Shown here piece by piece: positions 33,885-43,895 of a stretch of DNA of 64,000 bases. The stretch lies in NCBI GenBank assembly GCA_001769195.1, contig MEOK01000017.1, forward strand, positions 1 to 64,000, given 5' to 3'. The DNA is from Bacteroidetes bacterium GWF2_40_14 (lineage in GTDB: Bacteria > Bacteroidota > Bacteroidia > Bacteroidales > UBA932). The notes below the pieces were generated by a model. It was not told where the DNA came from, ran no database searches, and worked only from the letters and a program-made list of their open reading frames with translations. The first letter of the stretch is position 1, and each line of letters opens with the position of its first letter. A program made the position numbers and the translations under genes.

Positions 33885-35011
33885 TATTTAAGTATCTCAG
33901 CAAGTTTATCCAATAATGCTTTGCCTCTTAGGTTTTTGCCAACTATTACACCATTTGGGTCTATCAGTACATTCTGAGGAATTGATCTGATGCCATATGA
34001 TTTTGACACTTCATTGTTCCAGTATTTAAGGTCAGAGACGTGTGTCCATGTAAGACCGTCTTTCTTAATTGCATCGAGCCATTTTTGTTTTCCTTTTTCG
34101 TCATCTAGTGAGACTCCCAATACGGTGAATCCTTTATCTTTATATTGATTGAATGCGTTTACCACATTAGGATTTTCTCCACGGCATGGTCCACACCATG
34201 AAGCCCAAAAGTCTACAAGTACATATTTTCCTCTGAAGCTCGACAATTTAACAGGGTTTCCGTCAGGATCGTTTTGCGTAAAATCCGGAGCAACTGCACC
34301 TACCATTGTTTTTTTCATAATTTCAAGGCTTGCTGCATACTCAACACCTGCAGGGGAAGCCTTGATATCTGCTGTCAGACCGTTGTATAATGGAGCAACC
34401 TTATTGTATTCCGGAATAGATCCACCATAAGCTTTGATGGCTTCAAGACTGATGAAACTTGCAGGATTTGCTTTAATAAAAGCAAGGGTTGCTGCCTCTT
34501 TCTCAGCCATGATTGCATTATATCTGATTGTCAGAGGTGCCCTTACTGCCTCGTCTTGCTGTTTATCCTTAGGCAGGGCATTGTACTCGTCATTGAAGGC
34601 TTTCATCTTCAAATCAGAAGGTTTCAAGGCTTCCATATAAATATCGTTATCGGCATTTATCTTTGAACCTGATATCTTTGCATTTTTCAATGAGTCGGGG
34701 CTTGATACTTTAATAACACCGGCCTCAAGGTACATTGGAAGCTGGGCTGCTGTCCTGCTGCGCATGCCGGATCCTTTATAATTTATTACCAGATTTGCTT
34801 TAACAGGGGCATTTACTAATCCTTTGAATTCGAATTTCCCGTCAACAATAGCAGATGAGTCTGTAATGTTGTCAGTAGCTGTACGATATGCCAGGTATGC
34901 TTTTGCAGGTGCATTAAGCTTCCCAACCTCACCTTTAATTGTGTATTCTCCCTTCTGTGCAAATAGAGACATAGGAGCGAGCAATAGAATTGCTAAAATT
35001 GTTTTTTTCAT
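33884..35011 (-). CDS. DUF4369/TlpA-like thioredoxin-fold protein
   Basis: A 375-residue protein with a signal peptide (1-18, ending LFAQ). Residues about 22-110 are DUF4369 (YTIKGEVGKLNAPAKAYLAYRT, IVDGKFEFKGLV), about 120-220 a helical linker, and 238-375 a TlpA/AhpC-TSA thioredoxin domain with WASWCGPCRGENP, GVSLDDEKGKQKW, and cis-Pro segment RSIPQNVLID. It is a periplasmic disulfide reductase type. It ends SusCD locus 1; the 183-bp gap before it contains a hairpin, so it may also have its own promoter. Confidence 0.88.
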   Translation of the reverse strand: MKKTILAILLLAPMSLFAQKGEYTIKGEVGKLNAPAKAYLAYRTATDNITDSSAIVDGKFEFKGLVNAPVKANLVINYKGSGMRSRTAAQLPMYLEAGVIKVSSPDSLKNAKISGSKINADNDIYMEALKPSDLKMKAFNDEYNALPKDKQQDEAVRAPLTIRYNAIMAEKEAATLAFIKANPASFISLEAIKAYGGSIPEYNKVAPLYNGLTADIKASPAGVEYAASLEIMKKTMVGAVAPDFTQNDPDGNPVKLSSFRGKYVLVDFWASWCGPCRGENPNVVNAFNQYKDKGFTVLGVSLDDEKGKQKWLDAIKKDGLTWTHVSDLKYWNNEVSKSYGIRSIPQNVLIDPNGVIVGKNLRGKALLDKLAEILK

Positions 35012-35132
35012 TTAAAATTGATTTTTATTGTGATTGAATTTATTTTTTGTTTATACTATAAGTACACTTTATTAAGGGTTATCCCTAAATAATGTTGTAA
35101 AACTACAATTTTATTATCTTAATATACAAAAA

Positions 35133-35177
35133 CAGAAACCGAAAGTGTGTGTTTTTATTACAAACTCGCGGTTTCTG
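35133..35177. terminator. Hairpin after the thioredoxin-like gene of locus 1
   Basis: Perfect 9-bp arms CAGAAACCG and CGGTTTCTG separated by 27 bases. It lies 18 bp beyond the stop of the minus-strand gene ending at 35195. No T-tract follows, so it may be a weak terminator or processing stem. Confidence 0.4.
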
Positions 35178-35194
35178 CTTAGAGAAAAGAGGTT

Positions 35195-36310
35195 TTATTT
35201 ACTCAACAACCTAATCTTTTCAATTACACTTGACTTTGTCTCAAGTAGGGATTCCCGTTTATCTGCGGTTACTGTTGGCAATAACTGGTCTATCCATTTT
35301 ATTGAATAAGCCAACGCCTCAACATTGTCGCAATACCATGCCAATTGCTCTGCCATCATTTTTTTAAACTGATACCTCTCATCTCCTTTAAGGATATTAA
35401 AAGCCATCGCATTCTCAATCTCCTCAGCCATTGATGTCCAGTTTGAAAACTTATATTTTGCCGGTACCAGATAAGCTAGCCATATAGAAGCCTTAGGATG
35501 GTCGCTTTTTTGAGCATATTTTAGGACTGTCTCAAATTCAGGATCATCTGCAGGTGCCTTTTTGCCAAAAATATAGATTCTGGATTTTGCACCATATAAA
35601 ACATCAATTTTTGACGACACAGCCTTTTCTCCATACAAACCAACAAACTTATTAAGGTTATCCATTACATATAAGGTTTGCCTGCTCACTGCAGATTCAT
35701 CATATTTGAGATACAGGCTCCAATATGTTTTTGTGTACAGAGAATCCAATGAAAAATCGGGTGGGAAGATGTTTGACAAAACAGCTTGCTTTTTCTCTCT
35801 TAATCCGGCAATATGAAGAGTGTTAACATAAGAAACAATAAAACCGGCATCTCTCCTGCCACCGTCATAATCTCTGTTTTGTGCTGCCAGATTGTTTTTT
35901 CTGTCTATCCCCTGTCTGAATCTATCAAGCATCTCTCCTGCGGTTGATCTTCCCTCGGTCCTGTGCATTAGGTTACCATCGGAGTCTACAATCAAAAAAA
36001 CAGGCTCAGTATATACTCCATAGATTTTGCTCAATCGCACTTTTTCCGGCCCTTCTGTATAATCGGCACTTATAAAACGTTCATTGACAAAATCAGCAAC
36101 ACTGTCTATAGTAAAAATATTGTTTTTCATATACAGACATGGAGAACATTTTGGTGACCCGAAATCTAAAAAAACAAGCTTTTTCTGAGCCTTTGCCGCT
36201 TTCAGGACATCTTCCAGAGGTACATTTTTTTGCAGGTTTACTTTTCTGGTCTGAGCATAAGCCAAGCCGGGAAGAGATAGAATAAGCAATGCTATAATGA
36301 CATTTCTCAT
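35195..36310 (-). CDS. Secreted protein with N-terminal thioredoxin-like domain
   Basis: A 371-residue protein with a signal peptide (1-19, ending AYAQ). Residues about 25-140 are a thioredoxin-like domain of the DUF255/thioredoxin_7 kind: KAQKKLVFLDFGSPKCSPCLYMKNNIF with CSPC, and IYGVYTEPVFLIVD with cis-Pro. Residues 150-371 are helical and unrecognised. It is four bases downstream of the DUF4465 gene in SusCD locus 1, so it is translated with it. It probably supports redox handling of an imported or surface-bound substrate. Confidence 0.8.
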   Translation of the reverse strand: MRNVIIALLILSLPGLAYAQTRKVNLQKNVPLEDVLKAAKAQKKLVFLDFGSPKCSPCLYMKNNIFTIDSVADFVNERFISADYTEGPEKVRLSKIYGVYTEPVFLIVDSDGNLMHRTEGRSTAGEMLDRFRQGIDRKNNLAAQNRDYDGGRRDAGFIVSYVNTLHIAGLREKKQAVLSNIFPPDFSLDSLYTKTYWSLYLKYDESAVSRQTLYVMDNLNKFVGLYGEKAVSSKIDVLYGAKSRIYIFGKKAPADDPEFETVLKYAQKSDHPKASIWLAYLVPAKYKFSNWTSMAEEIENAMAFNILKGDERYQFKKMMAEQLAWYCDNVEALAYSIKWIDQLLPTVTADKRESLLETKSSVIEKIRLLSK

Positions 36311-36314
36311 CTTA

Positions 36315-37127
36315 TCATTTTTTAAGCCTTATACCGTCAAGACAGAAGTAGGAATTTATCAGGTCCTTACTGTTAGCATCTTTATACGAGCAGCTTGTGC
36401 TGAATACAACCTTCGTAACCATTCCAAGTGGTTTAAGATCCGCTGCAACCCATTCTGCCCTAATAAAGGCAAAAGCGGGATTCAGTGGGTCGGCACCCTT
36501 TCTGCAACACAGATATACTTCAACTGTACCAGTAAGTGCAGAGCCGTTATAGCCTTTGACAATTACTTTATAATAGTCACCGTCTAAGGTAAGTTTTCTT
36601 GTAACTCCTGTTGCGTAGGTATTCCAGATTGCTTTTGGAGCCGATGGTATATTGGGATTTGCTATAGAGGTTCCTGAGTTGGCTCCATAAGTCATTGCCA
36701 GATAGTTATAAGTGTTGTTCGCAAACAATGCAAGGTCAATTACAGCTGCTTTGTCCAGTGTGAAATAAGTATCTGTCTCATTGTCGGCACAAGCAACAGC
36801 ATAGACTTCTGTCATGTTTCTGTATGCTGTATAAACACTCAGAATATTTGTATCTCTGGCAGCCTTGGTGTTTGTCCAGACAAAAGAGCGGTTGTTCTGG
36901 TTCGAATAAGCGAAGCCGCTAAAGGTTCCATCTGGATTCTTCTTAGTATTGAACCTTATTCCGCCGGAGGTAAATCCTCCATCCGGAACAGCATTTGTGT
37001 AAGTGCCTAGTTTCAATTCGTTGAAAGTAATGTCATTTGGAATTGAAACCAGTAATTCTGCTTTATCGGAGCAAGAATAAGTAAGTAATATGGCACTTGT
37101 GAGTATTGTAAATAATATTTTTTTCAT
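36315..37127 (-). CDS. DUF4465 surface lipoprotein
   Basis: A 270-residue protein with a signal peptide and lipobox TYSC (Cys near residue 19). It shows the DUF4465 layout: an early GGFTSGGIRFNTKKNPDGTFSGFAYSNQNN stretch, then TDTYFTLDKAAVIDLALFANNTYNYLAM, GDYYKVIVKGYNGSALTGTVEVYLC, and a final LINSYFCLDGIRLKK. Such proteins are usually encoded beside TonB-dependent transporters and are thought to be surface ligand binders. It sits between susD and the thioredoxin genes. Ligand unknown. Confidence 0.85.
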   Translation of the reverse strand: MKKILFTILTSAILLTYSCSDKAELLVSIPNDITFNELKLGTYTNAVPDGGFTSGGIRFNTKKNPDGTFSGFAYSNQNNRSFVWTNTKAARDTNILSVYTAYRNMTEVYAVACADNETDTYFTLDKAAVIDLALFANNTYNYLAMTYGANSGTSIANPNIPSAPKAIWNTYATGVTRKLTLDGDYYKVIVKGYNGSALTGTVEVYLCCRKGADPLNPAFAFIRAEWVAADLKPLGMVTKVVFSTSCSYKDANSKDLINSYFCLDGIRLKK

Positions 37128-37139
37128 ATTAACAAGTTT

Positions 37140-38636
37140 TTAGTTGTCGTAACCCGGGTTTGGTTTAATTTGCTTATTTGTACTGGTTTCTGTTGACGGA
37201 ATTGGCCAGCAATGTTTGTTTACATCTACAGGAGTAATGTCCGGTTTCAGAAGATAGAGAATTGGCAGATTGTTTTTCTTGAACCTTAGTGAGGCAAACC
37301 ATTCACTACCATTCTCCATGTAAAGCTCCAGACAGTACTCTTTAAAAATCAAATCCATCAACTGTTCCCTTGTTGCCGGTGCAGCCAATGAGGCAAGAAC
37401 CGGGTTGGTTCTCTTAGATCTCATTGTATTGATTGGTTCTATGCAACTTGCTATGCTCTCATTGGTTCTTGACTTCAACTCAGCCTGCATAAGATATAGT
37501 TCCGGATATCTGAAGTAATAAGTTGTAAACTTGTCATTCATGAGATCTGTGGATGCTCTTCCCTGTCTTGCAAGTTTTGTAGGACAAAAATAAAGTATAC
37601 CGGTGGCACTGATGGCTCTTGCCCAGCCCATGGTCTGCGCAAATCTTGGATCTGCAGTGATCCATGAATCAAATTCCGGATAAAATGACTTTAGCGAAGA
37701 AGGGTTATTCTGATTGGCTGTACTCCATGCGTCACCCGCCTGAATTATAGTCTGAGAATATGAGCCCTCGCCATATGCCCTTCCTGCATTCTCTTCCATA
37801 TACCTAGCCCACAATACCTCTTTTGAATCCCATGCATCGGTATACATTCTCTTCATGTCTGTATCCATTTTGAAAGTGGCAGGTGCTGTTGATATTACAC
37901 TGTTTGTCAACGCTAATGCTGCAGCATAGTCACCAGTCCAGCCCCTGTTCATTAGAAGCTTTGCTTTTAGCACTTGCGCCATTTGTTTCGAAAGTCTCTT
38001 TGAAGAGGTATAATCTCCCAGATTCTTGATGCCTTCGTCAACATCGGCAAATATCTTTTCATAACTCTCTTTCACAGATATTCTTTCTGCAAATATATTA
38101 GTGAAGTTTGCAATCTCTTCCCTCCAAAGGATACCATACTCATCTTCGGCCCAATAGTGAGAGAAACACCACAATAAATGAGAATATACCCATGCTCTGA
38201 ATGTTCTTGCCTCTGCAAGCATAACGACTTTGTCATTTGCTGTAGGAAATTTGTTATCTGGTAATCCGCTGATACCTATAATGGCTGCATTGGAGGCATT
38301 TATACAAGCAAACCATTGCTGCCAGTATGTAGAAAAAGTAGATTGAGTAGAGAGGTAACTCATATTGTAATATACAACTCCGCTAGCTCTTCCGACTCCT
38401 GCCTGTGATGAAAGTGCGCAGAATGGACTGCCGCCAAAGAAGTCACTTGTAGAACTTCCACTGCCTGTAGAGAGCGAAGCATACATTCCGTTAAGAACAG
38501 ATACGGCACCATCATAGGTTGTTACTGCATTATCTACAACCAATTTATGGGGCGGTGTGAGTGAGAGGAACTTGTTGCATGAGGTGAGTGCCATTGTAGC
38601 AAAAACCACCAATATTATTTTATTTATCTTTTTCAT
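37140..38636 (-). CDS. SusD/RagB-type nutrient-binding lipoprotein (locus 1)
   Basis: A 498-residue protein from ATG 38636 (MKKINKIILVVFATMALTSCNK); a GTG three codons upstream is also in frame. Lipobox LTSC. It is a RagB/SusD protein: LSLTPPHKLVVDNAVTTYDGAVSVLNGMYASL, tetratricopeptide-like helices in the middle (EARTFRAWVYSHLLWCFSHYW), and a C-terminal RYPELYLMQAELKSR-like block with INTMRSKR. It caps the SusC channel encoded ten bases upstream and captures the ligand. No glycoside hydrolase or peptidase is in the operon to reveal the substrate. Confidence 0.94.
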   Translation of the reverse strand: MKKINKIILVVFATMALTSCNKFLSLTPPHKLVVDNAVTTYDGAVSVLNGMYASLSTGSGSSTSDFFGGSPFCALSSQAGVGRASGVVYYNMSYLSTQSTFSTYWQQWFACINASNAAIIGISGLPDNKFPTANDKVVMLAEARTFRAWVYSHLLWCFSHYWAEDEYGILWREEIANFTNIFAERISVKESYEKIFADVDEGIKNLGDYTSSKRLSKQMAQVLKAKLLMNRGWTGDYAAALALTNSVISTAPATFKMDTDMKRMYTDAWDSKEVLWARYMEENAGRAYGEGSYSQTIIQAGDAWSTANQNNPSSLKSFYPEFDSWITADPRFAQTMGWARAISATGILYFCPTKLARQGRASTDLMNDKFTTYYFRYPELYLMQAELKSRTNESIASCIEPINTMRSKRTNPVLASLAAPATREQLMDLIFKEYCLELYMENGSEWFASLRFKKNNLPILYLLKPDITPVDVNKHCWPIPSTETSTNKQIKPNPGYDN

Positions 38637-38646
38637 TTTTACCACT

Positions 38647-41600
38647 CTATTTAAATGTTAATTTTAATCCTAAGCTGAAGGTTGTTGATGAAGGGTAAGC
38701 GCTATAGTCTATACCTGAACCAACTCCTATCAACTCCTGAGATGTCCTTGTTCCGACAGTGTAGCTTTGGGCCATATCTGTGCTTCCGAAGTTACCTTGT
38801 GGGTCGAATCCGGGATATTTGGTAATTGTCAACAGATTTGATGCCTGCATTGTTATATCTACGTTTGTCAGGAATTGTTTATTGAACCATCTCTTTGGTA
38901 ATCTGTAGTTTAGATTTAACGCATTCAGTCTTATGAACGATGCATCAAAGATAAAGAAGTCACTAAGTCCGTTATATGTAGCAGTAAGACCTATTCTAGG
39001 TAATGCTGCCTGTGGATCATTGTTGAAGTTCCAGGCCGACTGCAGATAATTATATGCATTGTATGTGCTTGCACCTGCCGTTACAGCAGAATATGGGTAG
39101 TTCCACAGCCTTTTTGCACCATATGAGTATGTGAATACAGCAGATGCATAAAAGTTCTTGTATGTAAAACCAATATTGAAACCTCCGTAAAACTTAGGAT
39201 TGAAGTTCCCAAGTATAACCCTGTCTGTCTTGGTTATTACACCATCTCCGTCGGTATCCATAATATAAGGATCTCCGGGTACCTCCCTTGCAAGTCTGTA
39301 ATTCAATTGTGCACCGGTTGTTGGATTAATTTTCCTTAAAGCAAAAATCTCCTCAGCGGTGGTAAAATATCTTCCTGCAGATTTATATCCGTACCAGTCA
39401 CCAAGTTTACCGCCTGCAACAAGCTTTACATATTCATAATAATATGGCATTACAATCTCTTTCTGGATTCCATCGAGCTTGTTCACAATACTGCTGTTTG
39501 TTGCAATATTGAATCCTAGCTCCAGGGTCATATTAGTATTCTTGATAACATCTCCTCTTAGTTCAAATTCCCATCCTTGATTTGTTATGGATCCTACATT
39601 CTGGTTTATTGTCTGATAAGATGAGTTTGTGGGAACCGACCCTGTGTATATAAGGTTGTCCACTCGTTTACTGTAATAACCAACAGTTCCTCTCAGTCTC
39701 TCTTTAAGCAATCCAAAGTCTATACCTACGTCTGTGGATGTTGTATTCTCCCATTGCAAAGAGGGGTTGCCAAGATTATATGGTTTTATACCAGGTTGTT
39801 CGGTATATGGTGCCGCAGAGAGAGTAGTCATCCAGTCGTAATAGCCAAGGTTTTGAGAACCTGATTTACCCATCGATAGTCTTAACTTAAGGTAAGGAAC
39901 TATATTATTGATGGGTTGCATGAATTTCTCCTCAGATATTATCCATGCCAGAGCTCCTGAAGGGAAATAACCCCATCTGTTGTTCGGACCGAATTTTGAA
40001 GAACCGTCTGCCCTGAATGTGGCTGTTACGAGATACCTGTTCATATACTTGTAATTCACCCTGGCAAAGAATGAAGCCAGAGCGCTGCCATATTCATCGC
40101 TTCTTCCACCTGTAGTGGCAGCGCTGTTTATGTTTATAAGAACCACCTCATCCGGAAAGCCTTCTCCATAAGCGTTTTGCGTTTTGTATTTAAACAATTC
40201 CGTTGATTGTCCCAGAACGGCAACAATGTCGTGCTTGCCTATGACTGCTGCATAATTCAAAGTGTTGTCCCATACCTGAGTCGAGTACTCTGTGTTTGTA
40301 AGCGATCTGTAATTATATGCGGAGTTATAACCCTGGGTACCTTTCTTGTTAAAGATGTCGTTTGACGAACCAGAAAAGTTGATAGTTCCTGCTGATCGGA
40401 ATTTCAAACCCGGTAATACCTTCAGTTCCAGATATGCTGTTCCGTTAAGTCCCTTTCCAACACCATCGTTTCTGTTATATAGTGTTATAAAAGGACTTTC
40501 GATAGTTGTATTTGTTGGTACAATATTTATGCTACCATCGGGATTATATGCCTGAAAATCTGGTCTGAATCTTGGTATGCTTTTCATCAAGGCATCTTTG
40601 TTGTTTGCTGTCCTGGTAGATCCTGATAATGTGATTCCTATCTTGACAGCCTTCCCAACATTTGTCTCAAAATTCATTCTACCTGTGTACAACTGGCTTT
40701 TCCCGCCTTTAACCAATCCATTGATGTCTGTATAACCAAAAGATAAATAGTAGTTTGTATTTTCAGTTCCACCTCTTACAGAGAGGTCAACCTGGCTTGT
40801 TACAGCAGGCTGTGTCATCTCTTCCCACCAGTCTGTATCTCCTGTCATATATGCATCTGAACGAAGTTCCAGCATTTGAGGGGTCCACTGGCTTGTGTTT
40901 ATTTTGAGGAACTTGGTTTCATCAAAGAAAAACTTCTCGCTGTATCCCAAGTTACCATCTATATTAATTCTTTGTCTTCCAAGTGTTTCTGTGAAGGCTT
41001 TATATTCACTGACATTTAATGTCTTAAGGTCATTTGAATTTAATGTCTGTATACCTGTTTTGAAGTTCAGGTCTATCGTAGGAGCCTGTCCTTTGATCCC
41101 TCTTTTAGTAGTGATCATAACAACTCCGTTTGCAGCTCTTGAACCATAAATTGCTGTTGCAGATGCATCTTTGAGAATATCGATGCTCTCAAGGTCGGAA
41201 AGGTTAAGGTTAAACAGACTATTGGTAATATCTCCGGTTGTATTTGAAGAGTAATCCGGAACACCATCAATAACCCAGAGAGGTTGTGTTCCTGAGCTTG
41301 AAAGAGTTGACACACCCCTTATTGTAACACTTATGGGAGATGTGGGAGAGGCTGATTGAATCATTACATTCACACCTGCTGCTCTACCCTGAAGCATACT
41401 CTGAACACTGGCACCCATAGGTACCGATTCAATTTCCTTACTGCTTAATCTTGATACAGCACCTGTAGCATCCTTTATGGTTGTCGATCCATAACCTTGT
41501 ACTACAATCTCATTAAGATATTCTGTAGCATCGTTTAATGTTATCAGTTTAAAATTAGAAGTGTTTGCAGGATTAAAATCCATATCAACTCTTTGATATC

Positions 41601-42174
41601 CAAGACAAGAAATTGTTATCTTGCGTGAATTGACAGGTACTTGAAGGGTGAAGTATCCGTCAAGATCTGTAGATGTTCCCTTTTTTGAATCAACAACCAA
41701 CAAGTATGCTCCTATAACTGGTTCATTACCTTTGGAAGAGATGACTCTGCCTTTTATAACCATAAAATCTGTCTGTTGTGATTTTACGGTTGAAGGATTT
41801 GTTTCTCTCTTGCCCGCAGGTAATGCTGGGTTGGATTCGTCAGAAAATTTTTCAGGTGAAATTATAATTTGCTTTTCAACAATCTTATAACTATAACCTG
41901 TATTTTTCAACAGCAGATTCAAAACAGGGGTGATCCCCATTTTTTTTGCATCGATAGATACCTTCCGGTTTGCGTCAACCATATTGTTGTTGTATACAAA
42001 TGTGAAGGTTGTCTGCTTTTCTATCGCCTTTAATACCTCCTTAAGAGTGGAGTTTTTAAAAGTAACAGAAATTTCTTGAGCATCAACTCTGTTTGTCACA
42101 AAAAGAAGACAAAACAGAACCACCAGAAAAGCGAGGAGTTCCTTAATTCTGGAGAAAGGAATAGTTTTTCTCAT
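38647..42174 (-). CDS. SusC/RagA TonB-linked outer-membrane transporter with STN domain (locus 1)
   Basis: An 1175-residue protein. Signal peptide 1-32. STN (secretin/TonB short N-terminal) domain about 33-105 (ISVTFKNSTLKEVLKAIEKQTTFTFVYNN), which signals to FecR. Carboxypeptidase-regulatory-like domain about 138-220 (IKGRVISSKGNEPVIGAYLLV, GTSTDLDGYFTLQVP). TonB plug about 225-345 (EIVVQGYGSTTIKDATGAVS, the SusC motif, VWVIDGVP-like PLWVIDGV, LKDASATAIYGSRAANGVVMITTKRG). Beta-barrel to the terminal LGLKLTFK. All segments intact. Confidence 0.95.
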   Translation of the reverse strand: MRKTIPFSRIKELLAFLVVLFCLLFVTNRVDAQEISVTFKNSTLKEVLKAIEKQTTFTFVYNNNMVDANRKVSIDAKKMGITPVLNLLLKNTGYSYKIVEKQIIISPEKFSDESNPALPAGKRETNPSTVKSQQTDFMVIKGRVISSKGNEPVIGAYLLVVDSKKGTSTDLDGYFTLQVPVNSRKITISCLGYQRVDMDFNPANTSNFKLITLNDATEYLNEIVVQGYGSTTIKDATGAVSRLSSKEIESVPMGASVQSMLQGRAAGVNVMIQSASPTSPISVTIRGVSTLSSSGTQPLWVIDGVPDYSSNTTGDITNSLFNLNLSDLESIDILKDASATAIYGSRAANGVVMITTKRGIKGQAPTIDLNFKTGIQTLNSNDLKTLNVSEYKAFTETLGRQRINIDGNLGYSEKFFFDETKFLKINTSQWTPQMLELRSDAYMTGDTDWWEEMTQPAVTSQVDLSVRGGTENTNYYLSFGYTDINGLVKGGKSQLYTGRMNFETNVGKAVKIGITLSGSTRTANNKDALMKSIPRFRPDFQAYNPDGSINIVPTNTTIESPFITLYNRNDGVGKGLNGTAYLELKVLPGLKFRSAGTINFSGSSNDIFNKKGTQGYNSAYNYRSLTNTEYSTQVWDNTLNYAAVIGKHDIVAVLGQSTELFKYKTQNAYGEGFPDEVVLININSAATTGGRSDEYGSALASFFARVNYKYMNRYLVTATFRADGSSKFGPNNRWGYFPSGALAWIISEEKFMQPINNIVPYLKLRLSMGKSGSQNLGYYDWMTTLSAAPYTEQPGIKPYNLGNPSLQWENTTSTDVGIDFGLLKERLRGTVGYYSKRVDNLIYTGSVPTNSSYQTINQNVGSITNQGWEFELRGDVIKNTNMTLELGFNIATNSSIVNKLDGIQKEIVMPYYYEYVKLVAGGKLGDWYGYKSAGRYFTTAEEIFALRKINPTTGAQLNYRLAREVPGDPYIMDTDGDGVITKTDRVILGNFNPKFYGGFNIGFTYKNFYASAVFTYSYGAKRLWNYPYSAVTAGASTYNAYNYLQSAWNFNNDPQAALPRIGLTATYNGLSDFFIFDASFIRLNALNLNYRLPKRWFNKQFLTNVDITMQASNLLTITKYPGFDPQGNFGSTDMAQSYTVGTRTSQELIGVGSGIDYSAYPSSTTFSLGLKLTFK

Positions 42175-42249
42175 AAATGTTTATTTTGGGTTAAGTATTA
42201 CCTCTAATACACTACTCGGTAGATTTCCCCTCAAAAAACATCCTTTTTT

Positions 42250-43236
42250 TTAGAATTTTTTCAAGGTTATTCTGGTATCGTCAATGTTATATTTGATATT
42301 TGACGAAAGTCTAAGAATTTCTAATACCTGTGTAATTGATTCTGACTTGAAATTTGCAGTAAACCTGTAATTGAGAATAGATGAATTATTTATGGTAAAT
42401 TTAACGCCATACCATCTTTCCATCTTCTTAATAACTTCGTCCATAGGGGAATCATCAAATAAAAGATATCCCTCCTTCCATGCAGTGTTGTACTCTATGT
42501 TGGCATTTTTCACCAATGTGGGTTTTTGTTCGTCCGGAATTACAAGCTCCTCTGCAGGATGCATGATAATTTCCTTTTTGTCTTGATGCAGAAGCGAGAT
42601 TTTCCCGGAAATTAGTGTAACAATCAACTTGTTATCATTTGAGTAAGAGGAGAGATTGAATGATGTTCCTGTTACTTTAACCGTATAACCTTTTGATGTC
42701 TTTACATACATTGGCCAGTTTTTATCTGAAACAACCTCAAAGTAACCCTCTCCTTCAATTTCTATTTCTCTTTTATCCGAACTGAATTTCTCAGGACATT
42801 TTATTGAACTTGAGCTGTTAAGCCATATTTTACTACCGTCCGGAAGATTCACTATGCCTTTGACGCCTGTGTTTACAATGTACTCAAATGTAGCCATTAC
42901 CTGTTTGTCTTCCTCTTTCTCCTTGTTGCCAAACAACATATATGCACCAAAGAGAGAGAGTGCAAGTATCAGGACTGCTGCAATTCTGTAGATCTCACTC
43001 AAACTTGTATAGTACTTTCTTTTATTATTTCTAAATGAAGCTTTTGACTCAGATGTTTCCTTTGAAGCATCTAAAGATTTAATACCTTCAAGCACCCAAT
43101 AATTCTTCAGCTGACTATATAGTTTTTTATTTTCGTCGTTCTGGTCAATCCAGTCAAGCACCTGATTCTTTTCATCATCACTGGCCAAACCCGAAATGTA
43201 CTTTAAAATCAATTCCGTGTCAATTCTGTTTTCCAT
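42250..43236 (-). CDS. FecR-family anti-sigma factor (locus 1)
   Basis: A 328-residue protein. Cytoplasmic sigma-binding part about 1-80 (ELILKYISGLASDDEKNQVLDWIDQNDENKKLYSQLKNYW), one membrane helix about 82-104 (IAAVLILALSLFGAYMLFG), periplasmic FecR domain about 115-215 (TGVKGIVNLPDGSKIWLNSSSSIKCPEKF, REIEIEGEGYFEVV) and the C-terminal DUF4974-like domain (WKEGYLLFDDSPMDEVIKKMERWYGVKFTI). It receives the signal from the SusC STN domain and controls the sigma factor encoded 37 bp upstream. Confidence 0.95.
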   Translation of the reverse strand: MENRIDTELILKYISGLASDDEKNQVLDWIDQNDENKKLYSQLKNYWVLEGIKSLDASKETSESKASFRNNKRKYYTSLSEIYRIAAVLILALSLFGAYMLFGNKEKEEDKQVMATFEYIVNTGVKGIVNLPDGSKIWLNSSSSIKCPEKFSSDKREIEIEGEGYFEVVSDKNWPMYVKTSKGYTVKVTGTSFNLSSYSNDNKLIVTLISGKISLLHQDKKEIIMHPAEELVIPDEQKPTLVKNANIEYNTAWKEGYLLFDDSPMDEVIKKMERWYGVKFTINNSSILNYRFTANFKSESITQVLEILRLSSNIKYNIDDTRITLKKF

Positions 43237-43273
43237 ATTTATAATACACTTATAAAAATATTTACCCTCATAT

Positions 43274-43840
43274 CTAATCTATAAAGTCCTTCAACCTTAT
43301 CCTGAATAATTTCAAGGCCTGAGAAATATGATATTCCACTACCTTTATCGATATCCCTTTACTATCCGCTATCTCCTGATAGGTCATACCGTGCATTCTG
43401 TTCATGATAAATGTGTTGCTTACTTTTTCCGGTAGTTCCTTGTATGCTTTTTTTATATATTCTTCCAGTTGAAATTTTATGACTACATCGGAAGAATCGT
43501 CAGTCAGTGATATAATGCTTGCTCTGTACTCCTTTTGTAACATCTCATTTTTTATCCTCTTGTCATTAGCCAGCTTTCTGAGCAGGTTAAGACAACGATT
43601 TTTTACAATGGAGTAGAGATATGGTTGTATTGGAAACTCCTTGTCTAACAGTTTGCGTTTCTCCCACAAAGCAATAAAGGAGTCCTGAACAATATCTTCT
43701 GCCAATGCTTGGTCGTGCAGATACTGGATAGAATAGAAAAGAACCTTTTTGTACTCCTTGCTGTACAAAGTATCAAAAGACCTCCTGTCCCCATTGATAA
43801 TGGAAATCATTAATTCTTTCTCGTCCGGTACTTTCTCCAT
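43274..43840 (-). CDS. ECF sigma factor (locus 1)
   Basis: A 188-residue sigma-70 family member: region 2 about 15-85 (FDTLYSKEYKKVLFYSIQYLHDQALAEDIVQDSFIALWEKR) and region 4 about 128-182 (YKELPEKVSNTFIMNRMHGMTYQEIADSKGISIKVVEYHISQALKLFR). It is first in the minus-strand operon that runs through fecR and susCD, so it should activate that operon when FecR releases it. Confidence 0.94.
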   Translation of the reverse strand: MEKVPDEKELMISIINGDRRSFDTLYSKEYKKVLFYSIQYLHDQALAEDIVQDSFIALWEKRKLLDKEFPIQPYLYSIVKNRCLNLLRKLANDKRIKNEMLQKEYRASIISLTDDSSDVVIKFQLEEYIKKAYKELPEKVSNTFIMNRMHGMTYQEIADSKGISIKVVEYHISQALKLFRIRLKDFID

Positions 43841-43868
43841 TAGATATTATAACTAGACATTATTCTTG

Positions 43869-43876
43869 CAAATATA
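43869..43876 (-). promoter_or_regulatory. Candidate -7 box of SusCD locus 1
   Basis: The minus strand reads TATATTTG, matching TAnnTTTG, 28 bp before the sigma-factor ATG. TTTC at 43897-43900 lies 20 bp upstream as a weak -33 match and falls within the end of the 196-bp inverted-repeat element, so insertion of that element would have supplied part of the promoter. Confidence 0.45.
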
Positions 43877-43895
43877 TACTTTTTTGGGTTCAAGT